A stretch of 64,000 nucleotides of DNA. Origin: CAYNHF01 sp964397045. Its GTDB lineage: Bacteria; Actinomycetota; Acidimicrobiia; Spongiisociales; UBA5794. The notes beneath the pieces were generated by a model, which saw only the letters and a list, made by a program, of their open reading frames with translations, had not been told where the DNA came from and did not search any database. The translations under genes were made by a program, and so were the position numbers. Shown piece by piece: positions 34,235-43,195 of this stretch. The stretch is from positions 62,001 to 126,000 of the forward strand of contig CAYNHF010000016.1 of the NCBI GenBank assembly GCA_964397045.1. Direction: 5' to 3'. Each line of letters starts with the position of its first letter. Within the stretch, counting starts at the first letter, position 1.

Positions 34235-35365
34235 TCACATCTCGAAACGTGCCCAGGCTCGCTCGAATTCGGTCTTGGCGAGTCGACCCTCCGCTGAAGG
34301 TTCCCCCAGGCGTACGGCCGGACCACCCTCGGCGAAGAAGTTGCCTCCCAACTCCGCACCGATCCCGGCGCCCAGCATGAGGAAGCAGTTGCCGACGGCT
34401 TCGTAGTCTCCGAGGTCGGTGGTTGTGCCGAGTCGATGTGCGACGACGCTGGCGGCATGGCGCCCCTGGGCGGTCGCGAAGACCCCGGCTTTGGGAACGG
34501 CCTTCGGGCCGACCGGAATAGTGTTCACGTCGCCGATCGCAAAAACGCCGGGTGTCGACGTTTCCAGTGTCGCTCGATCCACCGGAACGAATGGGGAGCC
34601 GTTCGCAATGCCCGAGTCGGCAACCACCGAGGGCAACTGATGCACGGGGATCGTGATCGGAACATCTGCCGAGACCCTGGTCCCGTCGCTGAACTCGACT
34701 GTCGTGGAATCTACTAGCGAAACATGCCGACCGGTCAGCAGCCCAACACCGCGTTCCTCCAGTAGGGCCTCGATCCGATCCGAAGCCGCCGGCCCGGCGA
34801 CGGCCAGCGGCCTCGGCTCTGGAATCGCGACGGTGAGTTCGGTCTGCTCGCGAATCCCGCGGTCCCGCAGGTGAGCGTCGATCATGAGCACTGCTTCGAA
34901 AGGTGCCGGTGGACAGCGGTATGGACTCCCGCCGATCCCGATGACGATTGATCCGCCCTCGAATGCCAGGATGCGATCACGCAGACGCAAGGAGGTGGCT
35001 CGGTCGTAGAAGGAGTACGCGTTTCGTGATCCCGGCACTGCGTCCCAGTCGTACGCCACCCCGAGTGCGATGACCAGGTGGTCCCACGCGAGCTCACCGG
35101 CACTGGTTGCCACCAAACGGCGTGCTACATCGATGGACTCGATCTCACCCTCAACGAGGCGGATCCCCTGCTTGGGCAGTTTGGTGAGGGTGCGGGCCAG
35201 CGGTGCCTGGTCCCCCACTATGACGGCAGGGTTGACCCCGCAGAGAAAGGACTCGGCGGAACGATCGACGATTGTCACCTGATGCTGCTCAGGGAGGAGT
35301 TCCCGACAGGTGAGCGCCGCCGCGGCACCGCCGAAACCGCCTCCAAGAACCACCACAGACGCCAC
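34235..35365 (-). CDS. SQR/NDH2-type FAD oxidoreductase
   Basis: The 376-residue protein has GGGFGGAAAAL (FAD loop), ALGVAYDWDAVPG and GVFAIGDVNTIP (C-terminal FAD motif). Cys151 in YRCPPAPFEA and Cys327 in VGNCFLMLG stand where the redox cysteines of SQR-like proteins are expected, the same layout as in the flavoprotein at 2613 (Cys161 in KCPVAP, Cys333 in ANCF). It may oxidise sulfide or a related sulfur species. It lies 169 bases from the ArsM gene on the same strand, and its end faces the M23 gene. Confidence 0.82.
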   Translation of the reverse strand: MASVVVLGGGFGGAAAALTCRELLPEQHQVTIVDRSAESFLCGVNPAVIVGDQAPLARTLTKLPKQGIRLVEGEIESIDVARRLVATSAGELAWDHLVIALGVAYDWDAVPGSRNAYSFYDRATSLRLRDRILAFEGGSIVIGIGGSPYRCPPAPFEAVLMIDAHLRDRGIREQTELTVAIPEPRPLAVAGPAASDRIEALLEERGVGLLTGRHVSLVDSTTVEFSDGTRVSADVPITIPVHQLPSVVADSGIANGSPFVPVDRATLETSTPGVFAIGDVNTIPVGPKAVPKAGVFATAQGRHAASVVAHRLGTTTDLGDYEAVGNCFLMLGAGIGAELGGNFFAEGGPAVRLGEPSAEGRLAKTEFERAWARFEM

Positions 35366-35534
35366 GGCCCCTCCTTCCGAGGTGGATCTTCCACGCTCGG
35401 TGGGCCATGGTACGCGGTCGGGGCTTTGAACCGGCCGGACCCCTGCCTCCGCTGCTCCTCCATCTCCGACAGCGCGCAGCCGACAAAGACCAAGCAGGGC
35501 GGACGCACAGCCGAGCGGAGTCTGCCCTGGAGGA

Positions 35535-36281
35535 TCAGAAGGTCGGCTTCACCGCCCGGATGATTGCGGAGTGCATGCCGTCAGCCACCGAATGCGTAGG
35601 CGTGATCTCGACGTCTGCGAATCCGGCTGCGCTGAGGCCGCGTTCGTATTCTGCGAACGTGATTGCCCCCGCGATGCAGCCGACCCAACTCCCCCGTTCC
35701 CTTCGCTGAACTTCAGTGAGATCGTCCTCGGCGACGATGTCACTGATCCCGATGCGGCCACCCGCACGCAGCACCCGTGACATCTCGGCGAACACCCGAC
35801 TCTTGTCGGCAGACAGGTTGATGACGCAGTTCGAGATGATCACGTCCACCGTGCCAGCGTCCAACGGGATGTCTTCCATGTAACCCTTCAAGAACTCGAC
35901 GTTGGTCGCCCCAGCCTCGGCCGCGTTCTTCCGCGCCAGGTCGAGCATCTCATCCGTCATATCCAGGCCGTAGGCAAATCCGGTGGGACCCACCCTGCGG
36001 GCCGACAGCAGCACATCGATTCCCCCACCGGATCCGAGGTCGAGCACCGTTTCGCCTGCTTCCAGGCTGGCGACCGCCGTCGGATTGCCACAGCCGAGAC
36101 TGATGTCTGCGGCGCCTTTCGGCACGGAACTCAGGTCCTCTGCCCGATAGAGGTGGGTACCGAAGTCCTCTTCGGTCGCGGCGGGGTCGCAACATCCATC
36201 AGGTCCGCAGCAAGAACCCGCGGATCGCGCGGCATTGGCGTATCGCTCGCGAACCTGTTCCCGAAGGGTGGTATCTGTCAT
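35535..36281 (-). CDS. arsM: Arsenite S-adenosylmethionine methyltransferase
   Basis: The SAM loop VLDLGSGGGIDVLLSARRVG and the cysteines typical of ArsM are visible: an N-terminal cluster (SCCGPDGCC), SLGCGNPTAV, SNCVINLSADKSRVFAE and WVGCIAGAITFAE. The enzyme methylates As(III) to volatile or less toxic forms. I prefer ATG at 36281, six bases after AAGGA; an ATG at 36287 lies on the ribosome site itself. The upstream region has two ArsR-like inverted repeats. The nearest ArsR-type genes are 8 and 14 kb away, so control would be in trans. Confidence 0.93.
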   Translation of the reverse strand: MTDTTLREQVRERYANAARSAGSCCGPDGCCDPAATEEDFGTHLYRAEDLSSVPKGAADISLGCGNPTAVASLEAGETVLDLGSGGGIDVLLSARRVGPTGFAYGLDMTDEMLDLARKNAAEAGATNVEFLKGYMEDIPLDAGTVDVIISNCVINLSADKSRVFAEMSRVLRAGGRIGISDIVAEDDLTEVQRRERGSWVGCIAGAITFAEYERGLSAAGFADVEITPTHSVADGMHSAIIRAVKPTF

Positions 36282-36300
36282 CGGCATTCCTTACGTATAG

Positions 36301-36348
36301 ATTGACGTCGATATGATCAATGTAGCCAACGCATAGACGTATGTCAAT
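36301..36348. promoter_or_regulatory. Two ArsR-like inverted repeats upstream of arsM
   Basis: ATTGA at 36301 mirrors TCAAT at 36317-36321, and ATAGAC-GTAT-GTCAAT at 36333-36348 is a near-perfect 6-bp dyad (5 of 6). Both recall ArsR-binding sites of the TTGAC...GTCAA kind and lie in the AT-rich promoter region of arsM. Confidence 0.5.
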
Positions 36349-36557
36349 ACATTGTCCGCGAAGGGTGGTGCAGGTCAGATGGCAAAGGGCAGACCGCAGC
36401 ATCGCACCACACCGGTAGGGTGCGTCGCGTCGCACGCTCAACGCCATCGATAGAAGGAGAAGCGCAGGGTGGAGGCAACAACTGCCGGCCGCGGATGGAT
36501 CGCCACTCGGGCCACGATGCTGACGGCTCCCCCGAACCGGCAGCAAGCGGTGCGGTC

Positions 36558-37502
36558 ATGACCCCTCCGTCGATGCCGGAGGGTGGCCTGGTGGCGGTTG
36601 CCGTGACACCGTTCGACAACGATGGTGCGCTGGACGAGCCGAGCCTGCGGTCGCTGCTGGACTTCTACGTCGACTGCGGCTGCAGCGGCATCGCCTTGCT
36701 CGGCGTGATGGGCGAAGCCAATCGGATGACAGACGAGGAATCCAAGGCGCTCGTCGAGTCTGCAATCGGCGCCATAGACCGCAGGGTGCCGGCGATCGTT
36801 GGCGTGTCCAATAGCTCACTGGCACGTGTCGCCGACCTCGCCGAGTTCGCCATGGCAGCAGGCTGCGCCGGGGTCCTGCTGCAGCCACTTCCCGGCCTCC
36901 AGGGTGACGATGCGGTGGTCGCTTACTACGCGGCCGCTGCCGCCGCACTGGGACCCGATGTCCCGATTTGCCTGCAGGACTACCCGAAGGCGAATGGGGT
37001 GCACTTATCGGTCGACGCCTGGCGCCGCATCGTGACGACCTGCCCCAGCGTCACCATGCTGAAACATGAAGCCGAACCCGGCTTGAGCAAGCTCGCCCGA
37101 ATCCGCGCCGCCGAGGCCGAGGGGATCAGAAGCGTTACCATCCTCGTCGGGAACAACGGCATCCTCCTCCCCCAGGAGCTCAATAGAGGCGCAGACGGCG
37201 CAATGACCGGTTTCGCCTTTCCCGAGGTGCTCGCGAGCGTCATCGCCCTCGGCCGAGCAGGGCGTCTCGAGGAGGCTTCGGATCTGTTCGATCGTTTCCT
37301 ACCGTTGAACCGATATGAACTCGCAGGCGGCATCGCGGTACGCAAGGAGATCCTGCGGCGCAGGGGCGTCCTTCGAACTGCGACCTTGCGTTTTCCCGTG
37401 GCCCGGATCGATGCCGCGACGGCTGCCGAATTGGACACCCTGTTGGCCCGCCTCGAACGCGGGGCAAACACCTCACTCTCGGAGCTGCAGGCGAACCCCT
37501 GA
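36558..37502 (+). CDS. DapA/NAL-superfamily aldolase
   Basis: The 314-residue product is a (beta/alpha)8 aldolase with LVAVAVTPFDNDGALD at the start, Tyr142 in LQDYPKANG and the Schiff-base Lys169 in VTMLKHEAEPG. The GTTGE motif of true dihydrodipicolinate synthase is replaced by GVMGEANRM, so this is probably another member of the family that acts on a different 2-keto acid. ATG at 36558 matches the family start; the frame upstream is Arg/Gly-rich and not protein-like. It is divergent from arsM. Confidence 0.88.
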   Translation: MTPPSMPEGGLVAVAVTPFDNDGALDEPSLRSLLDFYVDCGCSGIALLGVMGEANRMTDEESKALVESAIGAIDRRVPAIVGVSNSSLARVADLAEFAMAAGCAGVLLQPLPGLQGDDAVVAYYAAAAAALGPDVPICLQDYPKANGVHLSVDAWRRIVTTCPSVTMLKHEAEPGLSKLARIRAAEAEGIRSVTILVGNNGILLPQELNRGADGAMTGFAFPEVLASVIALGRAGRLEEASDLFDRFLPLNRYELAGGIAVRKEILRRRGVLRTATLRFPVARIDAATAAELDTLLARLERGANTSLSELQANP

Positions 37503-37561
37503 CTCCGCGAGGTGGCGCGCTCGAAGCGCTGGTTGGGCCGCGATTCGGTAAGGTCTGACTC

Positions 37562-38695
37562 GTGAGAGACCGCGACCTCAAACTGCTGCTGCTGCTTACC
37601 CTCTTAATGGAAGCGGGTAATGGGAAGGGCCGGCCGAATGGAGTGTTCTCTCGCGTTGCTTCCCGCGCCACGGAGGCGGTCGTCGACGTGGTCGACCCGG
37701 ACGTCATCATGGAGCGGGTCGACGTCAACGCACTGATCGAACGGGTAGACGTCAACGAACTCATCGACCGGGTCGACGTCGACGCGATGCTGGAACGCGT
37801 CGACATGAACGAACTCCTGGAGCGCGTCGACATCAACGACCTGCTCGAACGCGTCGACGTCAACGCCGTCATCGATCGGGTGGATGTCAACAAGCTCATG
37901 TCACGGGTCGACGTCGAAGCCATCATCGACCGAGTCGACGTGAAGAGCGTCACCGATCGGGCAGGCATCCCCGAGATCGTCCAGGAAAGCACCGGAGCAT
38001 TGGCGGGTTCGGCCCTAGATGTGTTCCGGCGCCAGATCGTGGCCATCGATCAGATTGTCAGCCGCACCACCTACCGCCTGATCCGACGGGACCCCACCGA
38101 ACGGCCCCTCGCTCCCCCGGACCTCGAACCCGGTGTGGAAGTTGGCAAGAAGGAAAGGGGTCAGGTCACCGGATACTACGCGGGGCCCCTCTCCCGTCTG
38201 CTGGCGTTTGTGGTCGACATCTCCTTCGTGTGGATCGCCTTTGTGCTTCTGGCGGCAGGAGTAACGTTTGTTGCCGACCTCTTCTTCAGCGTTGATACCT
38301 CTCAGTCCTCCGGACTCGGACTCGTCGGGTTGCTCATCCTCGTGATCTGGGCCTTCACCTACATGTGGTTCAGCCTGAGCGTCGGGGGCCGCACCTTCGG
38401 GATGGCGTTGATCGGGTTGCGCGTCCTCGATCGTCAGGGCGAGACCCTGACCGGTGGGCAGGCTCTCAAACGGACGTTGGTGTTCCCCTTTTCCTTCCTC
38501 CTCTTCGGTCTCGGCTTCATCGGGATCTTCATCAGCCCCACCCGCAGGACACTCCACGACGCCGCCGCGGGCTCCGTTGTGGTCTACGACTGGGGTGACC
38601 GGCCGGCCGAGATGCCTGCCCCCCTCACCAAGTGGGTCTCCCGCCACGCCACGGAAGACCCCGGCCTCGTTGACGTGAAGCCGAGGCACGACTGA
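37562..38695 (+). CDS. RDD-domain membrane protein with ten nonapeptide repeats
   Basis: After a short helix (LKLLLLLTLLMEAG), residues 51-140 are ten copies of a nine-residue unit of the form [E/D]RVDVNALI, amphipathic and strongly biased to Arg-Val-Asp. The C-terminal half is an RDD domain with three to four helices (GPLSRLLAFVVDISFVWIAF, YMWFSLSVGGRTFGMALIGL, FLLFGLGFIGIFISPTRRTLH). RDD proteins are transport-related or anchor proteins with unclear roles. GTG at 37562 is the start. The repeat probably forms a helical or solenoid rod under the membrane (inference). Confidence 0.87.
   Translation: MRDRDLKLLLLLTLLMEAGNGKGRPNGVFSRVASRATEAVVDVVDPDVIMERVDVNALIERVDVNELIDRVDVDAMLERVDMNELLERVDINDLLERVDVNAVIDRVDVNKLMSRVDVEAIIDRVDVKSVTDRAGIPEIVQESTGALAGSALDVFRRQIVAIDQIVSRTTYRLIRRDPTERPLAPPDLEPGVEVGKKERGQVTGYYAGPLSRLLAFVVDISFVWIAFVLLAAGVTFVADLFFSVDTSQSSGLGLVGLLILVIWAFTYMWFSLSVGGRTFGMALIGLRVLDRQGETLTGGQALKRTLVFPFSFLLFGLGFIGIFISPTRRTLHDAAAGSVVVYDWGDRPAEMPAPLTKWVSRHATEDPGLVDVKPRHD
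37712..37981 (+). repeat. 27-bp tandem repeat coding the nonapeptide units
   Basis: Ten head-to-tail copies of about 27 bases, with a nearly fixed core CGGGTCGACGTC or GCGTCGACGTC. Copies differ mostly in third positions and the last three codons, so the array is old and held by selection on the protein. Confidence 0.85.
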
Positions 38696-38804
38696 CACCG
38701 GCGGAACTGCACTCCGCCAACCGCGACCGCCTCCACCCTCCCAGACGGGAACCGCAGGAGCTGCACTCCCCGTCCTAGCGGCACAACAGTCGGAGGGAGG
38801 ACTC

Positions 38805-40088
38805 ATGTACCGACTACGCCGACCCGGGTCGACGATGGCAATCATCCTCACTGCGGTATTGAGCTTTGTGGCTGCCGCCTGCAGCTCGGACGACGACAGC
38901 GCCGGCGCTCTCATGGCGGTGGATGCCGCGATCGAAGATGACGGCATCACGTTGGCGCAAGTGACCACCATCGCGGAGGCTGCCGACTTCGCGCAGGAAC
39001 GCGCAACTGCCAACCCGATGATGCAGTCGATCCAACTCGGCCGCGACATCATCTACACGGCAGACCTGACGGTTGCAGTGTCCAGCGTGGAAGGCAGCGA
39101 GCGCGAAGCAATCGCGACGGTTGCATCCCTCGGAGGATTCCTGTTCGGCCAGGAGAGCACAGGGCTGCCGGAGCCGCGCAGCCTCCTGATCTTCAAGGTG
39201 CCGCCCGAACGGTTCGAAGAAACCCTGCAGCGATTGGGGGAACTCGGCACCGTCCGGTCGCAGAATGTCTCCGCAGCCGACGTCACCGAGCGTGTGGTCG
39301 ATCTCGAAAGCAGAATCAAGAGCGCCCAGGCCAGCGTGGAACGCCTCAATACGTTTCTCGCCGCCGCGACGGACGTGAAATCCATCGCCGAACTCGAGGC
39401 ACAGTTGCTCGAACGCGAGACCGTGCTCGAGACGCTACGGGGCCAGCTGCGCACCCTGCGCGATCGAGTGGACTATGCCACCGTGTCGGTGGCCCTCACC
39501 GAGGCACTGAGCCGGCCGGCTCTGCTCCTCACCGTCACTGCCTATCCGGGAGCCGATCCCACCGGTGCCGCCTGCCCCGGGGAAGGCGGCCTATCCGTTG
39601 TTGAGAACGAGGCGGCCACCGTCTGCTTCGAGATTGCCAACACCGGGGATACGCCGCTGCGCGACTTCGCCGTTTCGGACCCGGTGCTCGACGTGTCCAC
39701 GGAGGACCTCTTCGTCGTGTTCGGCGATCCGAGCGCCACGCTGCTTCCGGGCCAGTCACTGGTGCTGGCGACAGGCTTCATCGTTGAGCGAGCCACGCGG
39801 ACCCAGACAACGGCAACCGCGACACCGGTAGACGAGGAGGGCCGTCCGGTCGAGGCGCGATCCGTAGCCTCCGTCACAGCCTTGATGATTGCGGCGGAGG
39901 ATCCCGGCGGCCTCCCCGGATTCAAGGACGGATTGAGTGCGGGAGCCGAGGTCATCGGGACGATTGGAGGAGCTATCGTGCTCAGCGCCGGGGTCCTGCT
40001 GCCCCTGCTGCCCGTTATCCTGGCAGCGGGCTTGTTCGTCTTCTGGCGGCGCCGTAGGCACCATCAGTCGGGCGATGCTGCGGCCTGA
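38805..40088 (+). CDS. DUF4349-type lipoprotein
   Basis: The N-terminus is a lipobox (MAIILTAVLSFVAAACSSD; Cys27). Residues 80-225 carry the DUF4349 pattern (DIIYTADLTVAVSSVEGSER, LEPRSLLIFKVPPERF-like strand, ERVVDLESRIKSAQASVERL with a coiled coil and ELEAQLLEREXVLE-like heptads). A beta domain (about 240-350) with DUF11-like features and a C-terminal membrane helix (GGAIVLSAGVLLPLLPVILA) followed by RRRRHH come next. The protein thus has both lipid and helix anchors. It may be a cell-envelope stress protein; no role is proven. Confidence 0.82.
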   Translation: MYRLRRPGSTMAIILTAVLSFVAAACSSDDDSAGALMAVDAAIEDDGITLAQVTTIAEAADFAQERATANPMMQSIQLGRDIIYTADLTVAVSSVEGSEREAIATVASLGGFLFGQESTGLPEPRSLLIFKVPPERFEETLQRLGELGTVRSQNVSAADVTERVVDLESRIKSAQASVERLNTFLAAATDVKSIAELEAQLLERETVLETLRGQLRTLRDRVDYATVSVALTEALSRPALLLTVTAYPGADPTGAACPGEGGLSVVENEAATVCFEIANTGDTPLRDFAVSDPVLDVSTEDLFVVFGDPSATLLPGQSLVLATGFIVERATRTQTTATATPVDEEGRPVEARSVASVTALMIAAEDPGGLPGFKDGLSAGAEVIGTIGGAIVLSAGVLLPLLPVILAAGLFVFWRRRRHHQSGDAAA

Positions 40089-40195
40089 GACGCCGCCATG
40101 CCAAGGGCACGAAAGGGTCGAACGGCCCGTGACGGGAAGAGACCGAGCCGCAAAGCTGGCCCTCGCAGCCAACGAGATAGACGAGGAGTAGACCC

Positions 40196-40600
40196 TTGAG
40201 TCAGCACTATCGCATCGCCGTGGCGGCCTTGGCACTGCTGGCAGCCCTTGCCGTCGCCTGCGGCGACTCGACAGACACCGCCGTGCTGGAAACGGTGGCA
40301 CCGGAGCAAGCGGCTGACGTCCTTGCCGAGAACCCCGATGCGATCCTGCTCGACATTCGCACCCCCGAAGAGTTCGCGTCGGAACGAATCGCAGGTGCCG
40401 AGAACGTCGACTTCTACGCAGCGGACTTCGCGGACCAGCTGGCAGCATTCGACCGCTCCGAGACGTACGTCGTGTACTGCCGGTCCGGCAACCGCACTGC
40501 CGCCGCTATGGACGTGTTCGCCGACCTCGGTTTTGAGGTCGTGTACGAAGTCGACGGCGGCATCGTGAACTGGGTGTCCTCCGGCCTTCCTCTCAGCTGA
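40196..40600 (+). CDS. Rhodanese-domain lipoprotein
   Basis: The product has 134 residues, begins at TTG 40196 and has a lipobox (LLAALAVACG; Cys22). A single rhodanese domain follows: ILLDIRTPEEFASERIAGAE, then the active Cys95 in YVVYCRSGNRTAAA and VDGGIVNWVSSGLPL. Rhodaneses move sulfane sulfur from thiosulfate or persulfides to thiols or cyanide; lipidation places this one outside the membrane. It follows the DUF4349 gene by 107 bases and could be co-transcribed. It may connect to the sulfur pathway in this window. Confidence 0.92.
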   Translation: MSQHYRIAVAALALLAALAVACGDSTDTAVLETVAPEQAADVLAENPDAILLDIRTPEEFASERIAGAENVDFYAADFADQLAAFDRSETYVVYCRSGNRTAAAMDVFADLGFEVVYEVDGGIVNWVSSGLPLS

Positions 40601-40653
40601 GCAGCGGTGGCACGTCTCTGCCGAGCCGTTAGCTTGCGATGCGAGGAGAGGTG

Positions 40654-43143
40654 ATGTCGCAGCCCGGAGGGAACAGCACAACGACGCCTGCCCTATCGAT
40701 ACCGGACCGGGCCAGCGTCGTGGTCGTCGGTGGGGGGATCATCGGAGCCAGTGTTGCGTACCATCTTGGACACCTCGGATGGGACGATGTTGTGCTCCTC
40801 GAGCGCGATCGACTGACGTCCGGCACCACCTGGCATGCCGCGGGCCTCGTCGTGACCTTCGGATCGCTTTCGGAGACCTCTACCGAGATGCGCACCTATA
40901 CGAGGGACCTGTACGAACGGCTCGAGGCAGAAACCGGCCTGGCGACCGGCTTTACGCCGGTCGGATTCGTCGAGATCGCCACCGAGTTGGATCGTCTCGA
41001 GGAGTATCGCCGCGTCGCTGCATTCAACCGCCACCGCGGAGTCGATGTCCACGAGATCTCGGCCCGCGAGCTCAAAGACCTGTTCCCCTTGGCCCGTACC
41101 GACGATGTGCTGGCCGGCTTCTATGTGCCGGGCGACGGCAGGGCCAATCCGGCAGACGTGACGATGTCGCTCGCGAGAGGTGCCCGCATGCAGGGCGTCA
41201 CGATCGTCGAAGGTGCGCCCGTCATCGGATTCTCGCAGCACGACGGCGCCGTGACGGGCGTGCACACGCCGTACGGCGAGATCGAGACTGAGTATGTAGT
41301 CAATTGCACCGGGATGTGGGCCCGGCAACTCGGTGAACTGGCCGGGGTGACCATCCCGCTCCAGGCCGCAGAGCATTACTACCTGATCACCGAACAGATT
41401 CCGGAACTCTCGGCGGACTTGCCTGTGGTCGAAGACCCGGCCTCCCACGCCTACTACCGGGAAGAGGTCGGTGGACTGATGATCGGCTTCTTCGAACCGG
41501 TCGCCGCTCCCTGGCGGGTCGAAGGGATCCCGGAAGGGTTCTCATTCGGCGAGATTGCTCCGGATCTCGATCGGATGGCGCCGTATGTGGAGACTGCGAT
41601 GTCCAGGGTGCCGATCTCGGGAGACACGGGGATCCGCCAGTTCTTCTGCGGACCTGAGAGCTTCACCCCCGATCTGGCGCCGATCATCGGTGAGGCGCCC
41701 GAACTGCGGAACTTCTTCGTGGCTGCCGGTCTCAATTCGATCGGGATCCTCACCGCAGGAGGTGTCGGCAGAATCGTGGCGCACTGGATCGTGAATGGGC
41801 GACCAGATGTCGACGTGACCGGCTTCAACATCGATCGACTGCAGAATTACCAGGCGACTCCGCAGTATCGGAGGGAACGTACCGTCGAGGCGCTTGGCAT
41901 GGTCTACCAGTGTCACTACCCCACTCGCAGCATGCAGACTGCTCGCGACACCAAGCTGTCGCCGCTGCACGAACGACTGCGTGCCCAACGCGCTCACTTC
42001 AGAGACGTGAGCGGATGGGAAGGTGCAGACTGGTATGCGCCTCCCGGAATCGAGCCGGCGGTCGATCGGCTCTCCTGGGGGCGGCAGAACTGGTTCCCCT
42101 ACTGGCGGGCCGAGCATGAGGCTGCCCGCAACGGGGTCATTGTGATGGACATGTCATTCATGTCGAAGTTTCAGGTCACGGGCCCGGACGCCGGACGAAT
42201 GCTGGAGAGCGTTTCTGCCAATCGGGTAGACGGCTCTGATGGGATCATCACGTACACCCAGTGGCTCAACCCGGCAGGCGGCATCGAAGCCGATCTCACC
42301 GTGACCAAGCTGGCAGACGACCGGTTCTGGGTCGTGGCCGGCGACACTGCGCACCGCCACGTCGCGGCGTGGATGGACCGCCATACCGACCCGACGATGA
42401 ACCTCACCGTGACCGACATCACGGCAGAGTTCGCCCAGATCAACGTCCAGGGCCCGCAGGCCAGGCGGCTACTCCAGCAGACGGCAGACAGCGACCTCTC
42501 TGCCGAGGCATTCCCGTTTCGTGCCGCACGCCGGATCGTTATCGACGGTGTGCAGGTGCTGTGCGTCCGCATCACCTACGTCGGTGAGTTGGGGTACGAG
42601 TTGTACGTTCCTGTCGACCAGGCGGTGGCGGTGTACGACGTCATCGTGGCGGCAGGCGAATCCCACGGACTACGACACGCCGGCCTCAAGGCGCTGTCCA
42701 GCTTGCGCATGGAAAAGGCGTACCGGGACTACGGGCACGATATCGACAACACAGACAACTTGGTGGAGGTGGGGCTGAGCTTCGCCGTTGATCTCGACAA
42801 GCTGCGATCGTTCGTCGGCCGCGACGCGGTCGTGAATGCAATGGAGAACCGACCGGCTCGCCGTCGTCTGGCACAGGTGCTGGTGACCGACCCCGAACCG
42901 CTCATGTACCACGGAGAGGTCGTGTATCGCGACGACATCGCAATGGGTTACGTCCGAGCGGCTTCCTACGGCTTCACCCTCGGTGGCGCTGTGGGGCTGG
43001 CGATGATCGAGGCGGACGAACCCGTGACGCCCGCCTCCATTGCCGCCGGGAGGTGGGAGGTGGACATCGCAGGGACCCGTTATCCAGCGGTCGTGTCACT
43101 CAGGCCGCTCTATGATCCGCGGTCGGAGCGAGTCAAGATGTAG
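40654..43143 (+). CDS. Dimethylglycine/sarcosine dehydrogenase-type FAD protein with GcvT domain
   Basis: The 829-residue protein starts with an FAD domain (VVVVGGGIIGASVAYHLGHL), has TSGTTWHAAGL with the His (about 61) that binds FAD covalently in dimethylglycine dehydrogenases, a DAO domain to about 420, and a C-terminal GcvT/aminomethyltransferase domain (FQVTGPDAGRMLESVSANRV, YVGELGYELYVP, LSSLRMEKAYRDYGHDI) that takes up the one-carbon unit on tetrahydrofolate. It would demethylate dimethylglycine or sarcosine and pass electrons to ETF; etfBA lie 9 kb downstream. I chose ATG 40654 behind AGGAGAGG. Confidence 0.9.
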   Translation: MSQPGGNSTTTPALSIPDRASVVVVGGGIIGASVAYHLGHLGWDDVVLLERDRLTSGTTWHAAGLVVTFGSLSETSTEMRTYTRDLYERLEAETGLATGFTPVGFVEIATELDRLEEYRRVAAFNRHRGVDVHEISARELKDLFPLARTDDVLAGFYVPGDGRANPADVTMSLARGARMQGVTIVEGAPVIGFSQHDGAVTGVHTPYGEIETEYVVNCTGMWARQLGELAGVTIPLQAAEHYYLITEQIPELSADLPVVEDPASHAYYREEVGGLMIGFFEPVAAPWRVEGIPEGFSFGEIAPDLDRMAPYVETAMSRVPISGDTGIRQFFCGPESFTPDLAPIIGEAPELRNFFVAAGLNSIGILTAGGVGRIVAHWIVNGRPDVDVTGFNIDRLQNYQATPQYRRERTVEALGMVYQCHYPTRSMQTARDTKLSPLHERLRAQRAHFRDVSGWEGADWYAPPGIEPAVDRLSWGRQNWFPYWRAEHEAARNGVIVMDMSFMSKFQVTGPDAGRMLESVSANRVDGSDGIITYTQWLNPAGGIEADLTVTKLADDRFWVVAGDTAHRHVAAWMDRHTDPTMNLTVTDITAEFAQINVQGPQARRLLQQTADSDLSAEAFPFRAARRIVIDGVQVLCVRITYVGELGYELYVPVDQAVAVYDVIVAAGESHGLRHAGLKALSSLRMEKAYRDYGHDIDNTDNLVEVGLSFAVDLDKLRSFVGRDAVVNAMENRPARRRLAQVLVTDPEPLMYHGEVVYRDDIAMGYVRAASYGFTLGGAVGLAMIEADEPVTPASIAAGRWEVDIAGTRYPAVVSLRPLYDPRSERVKM

Positions 43144-43171
43144 GTGCCGGCAGACCCATTCGACCGGCACC
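43143..43171. terminator. Hairpin between convergent dehydrogenase and lyase genes
   Basis: GGTGCCGG and CCGGCACC form an 8-bp stem around a 13-base loop right after the dehydrogenase stop, between two convergent genes. Confidence 0.5.
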
Positions 43172-43195
43172 CTCACCCAACTTCCGCAACCTCAG

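Noticed and set aside
36558..37502. Gene as dapA proper (lysine synthesis)
   Set aside because: The GTTGE motif needed by dihydrodipicolinate synthase is replaced by GVMGE, so only the family is claimed.
37712..37981. Tandem 27-bp repeat as a possible CRISPR array
   Set aside because: There are no unique spacers; the repeats are in frame and code for a clear nonapeptide series inside a membrane protein.
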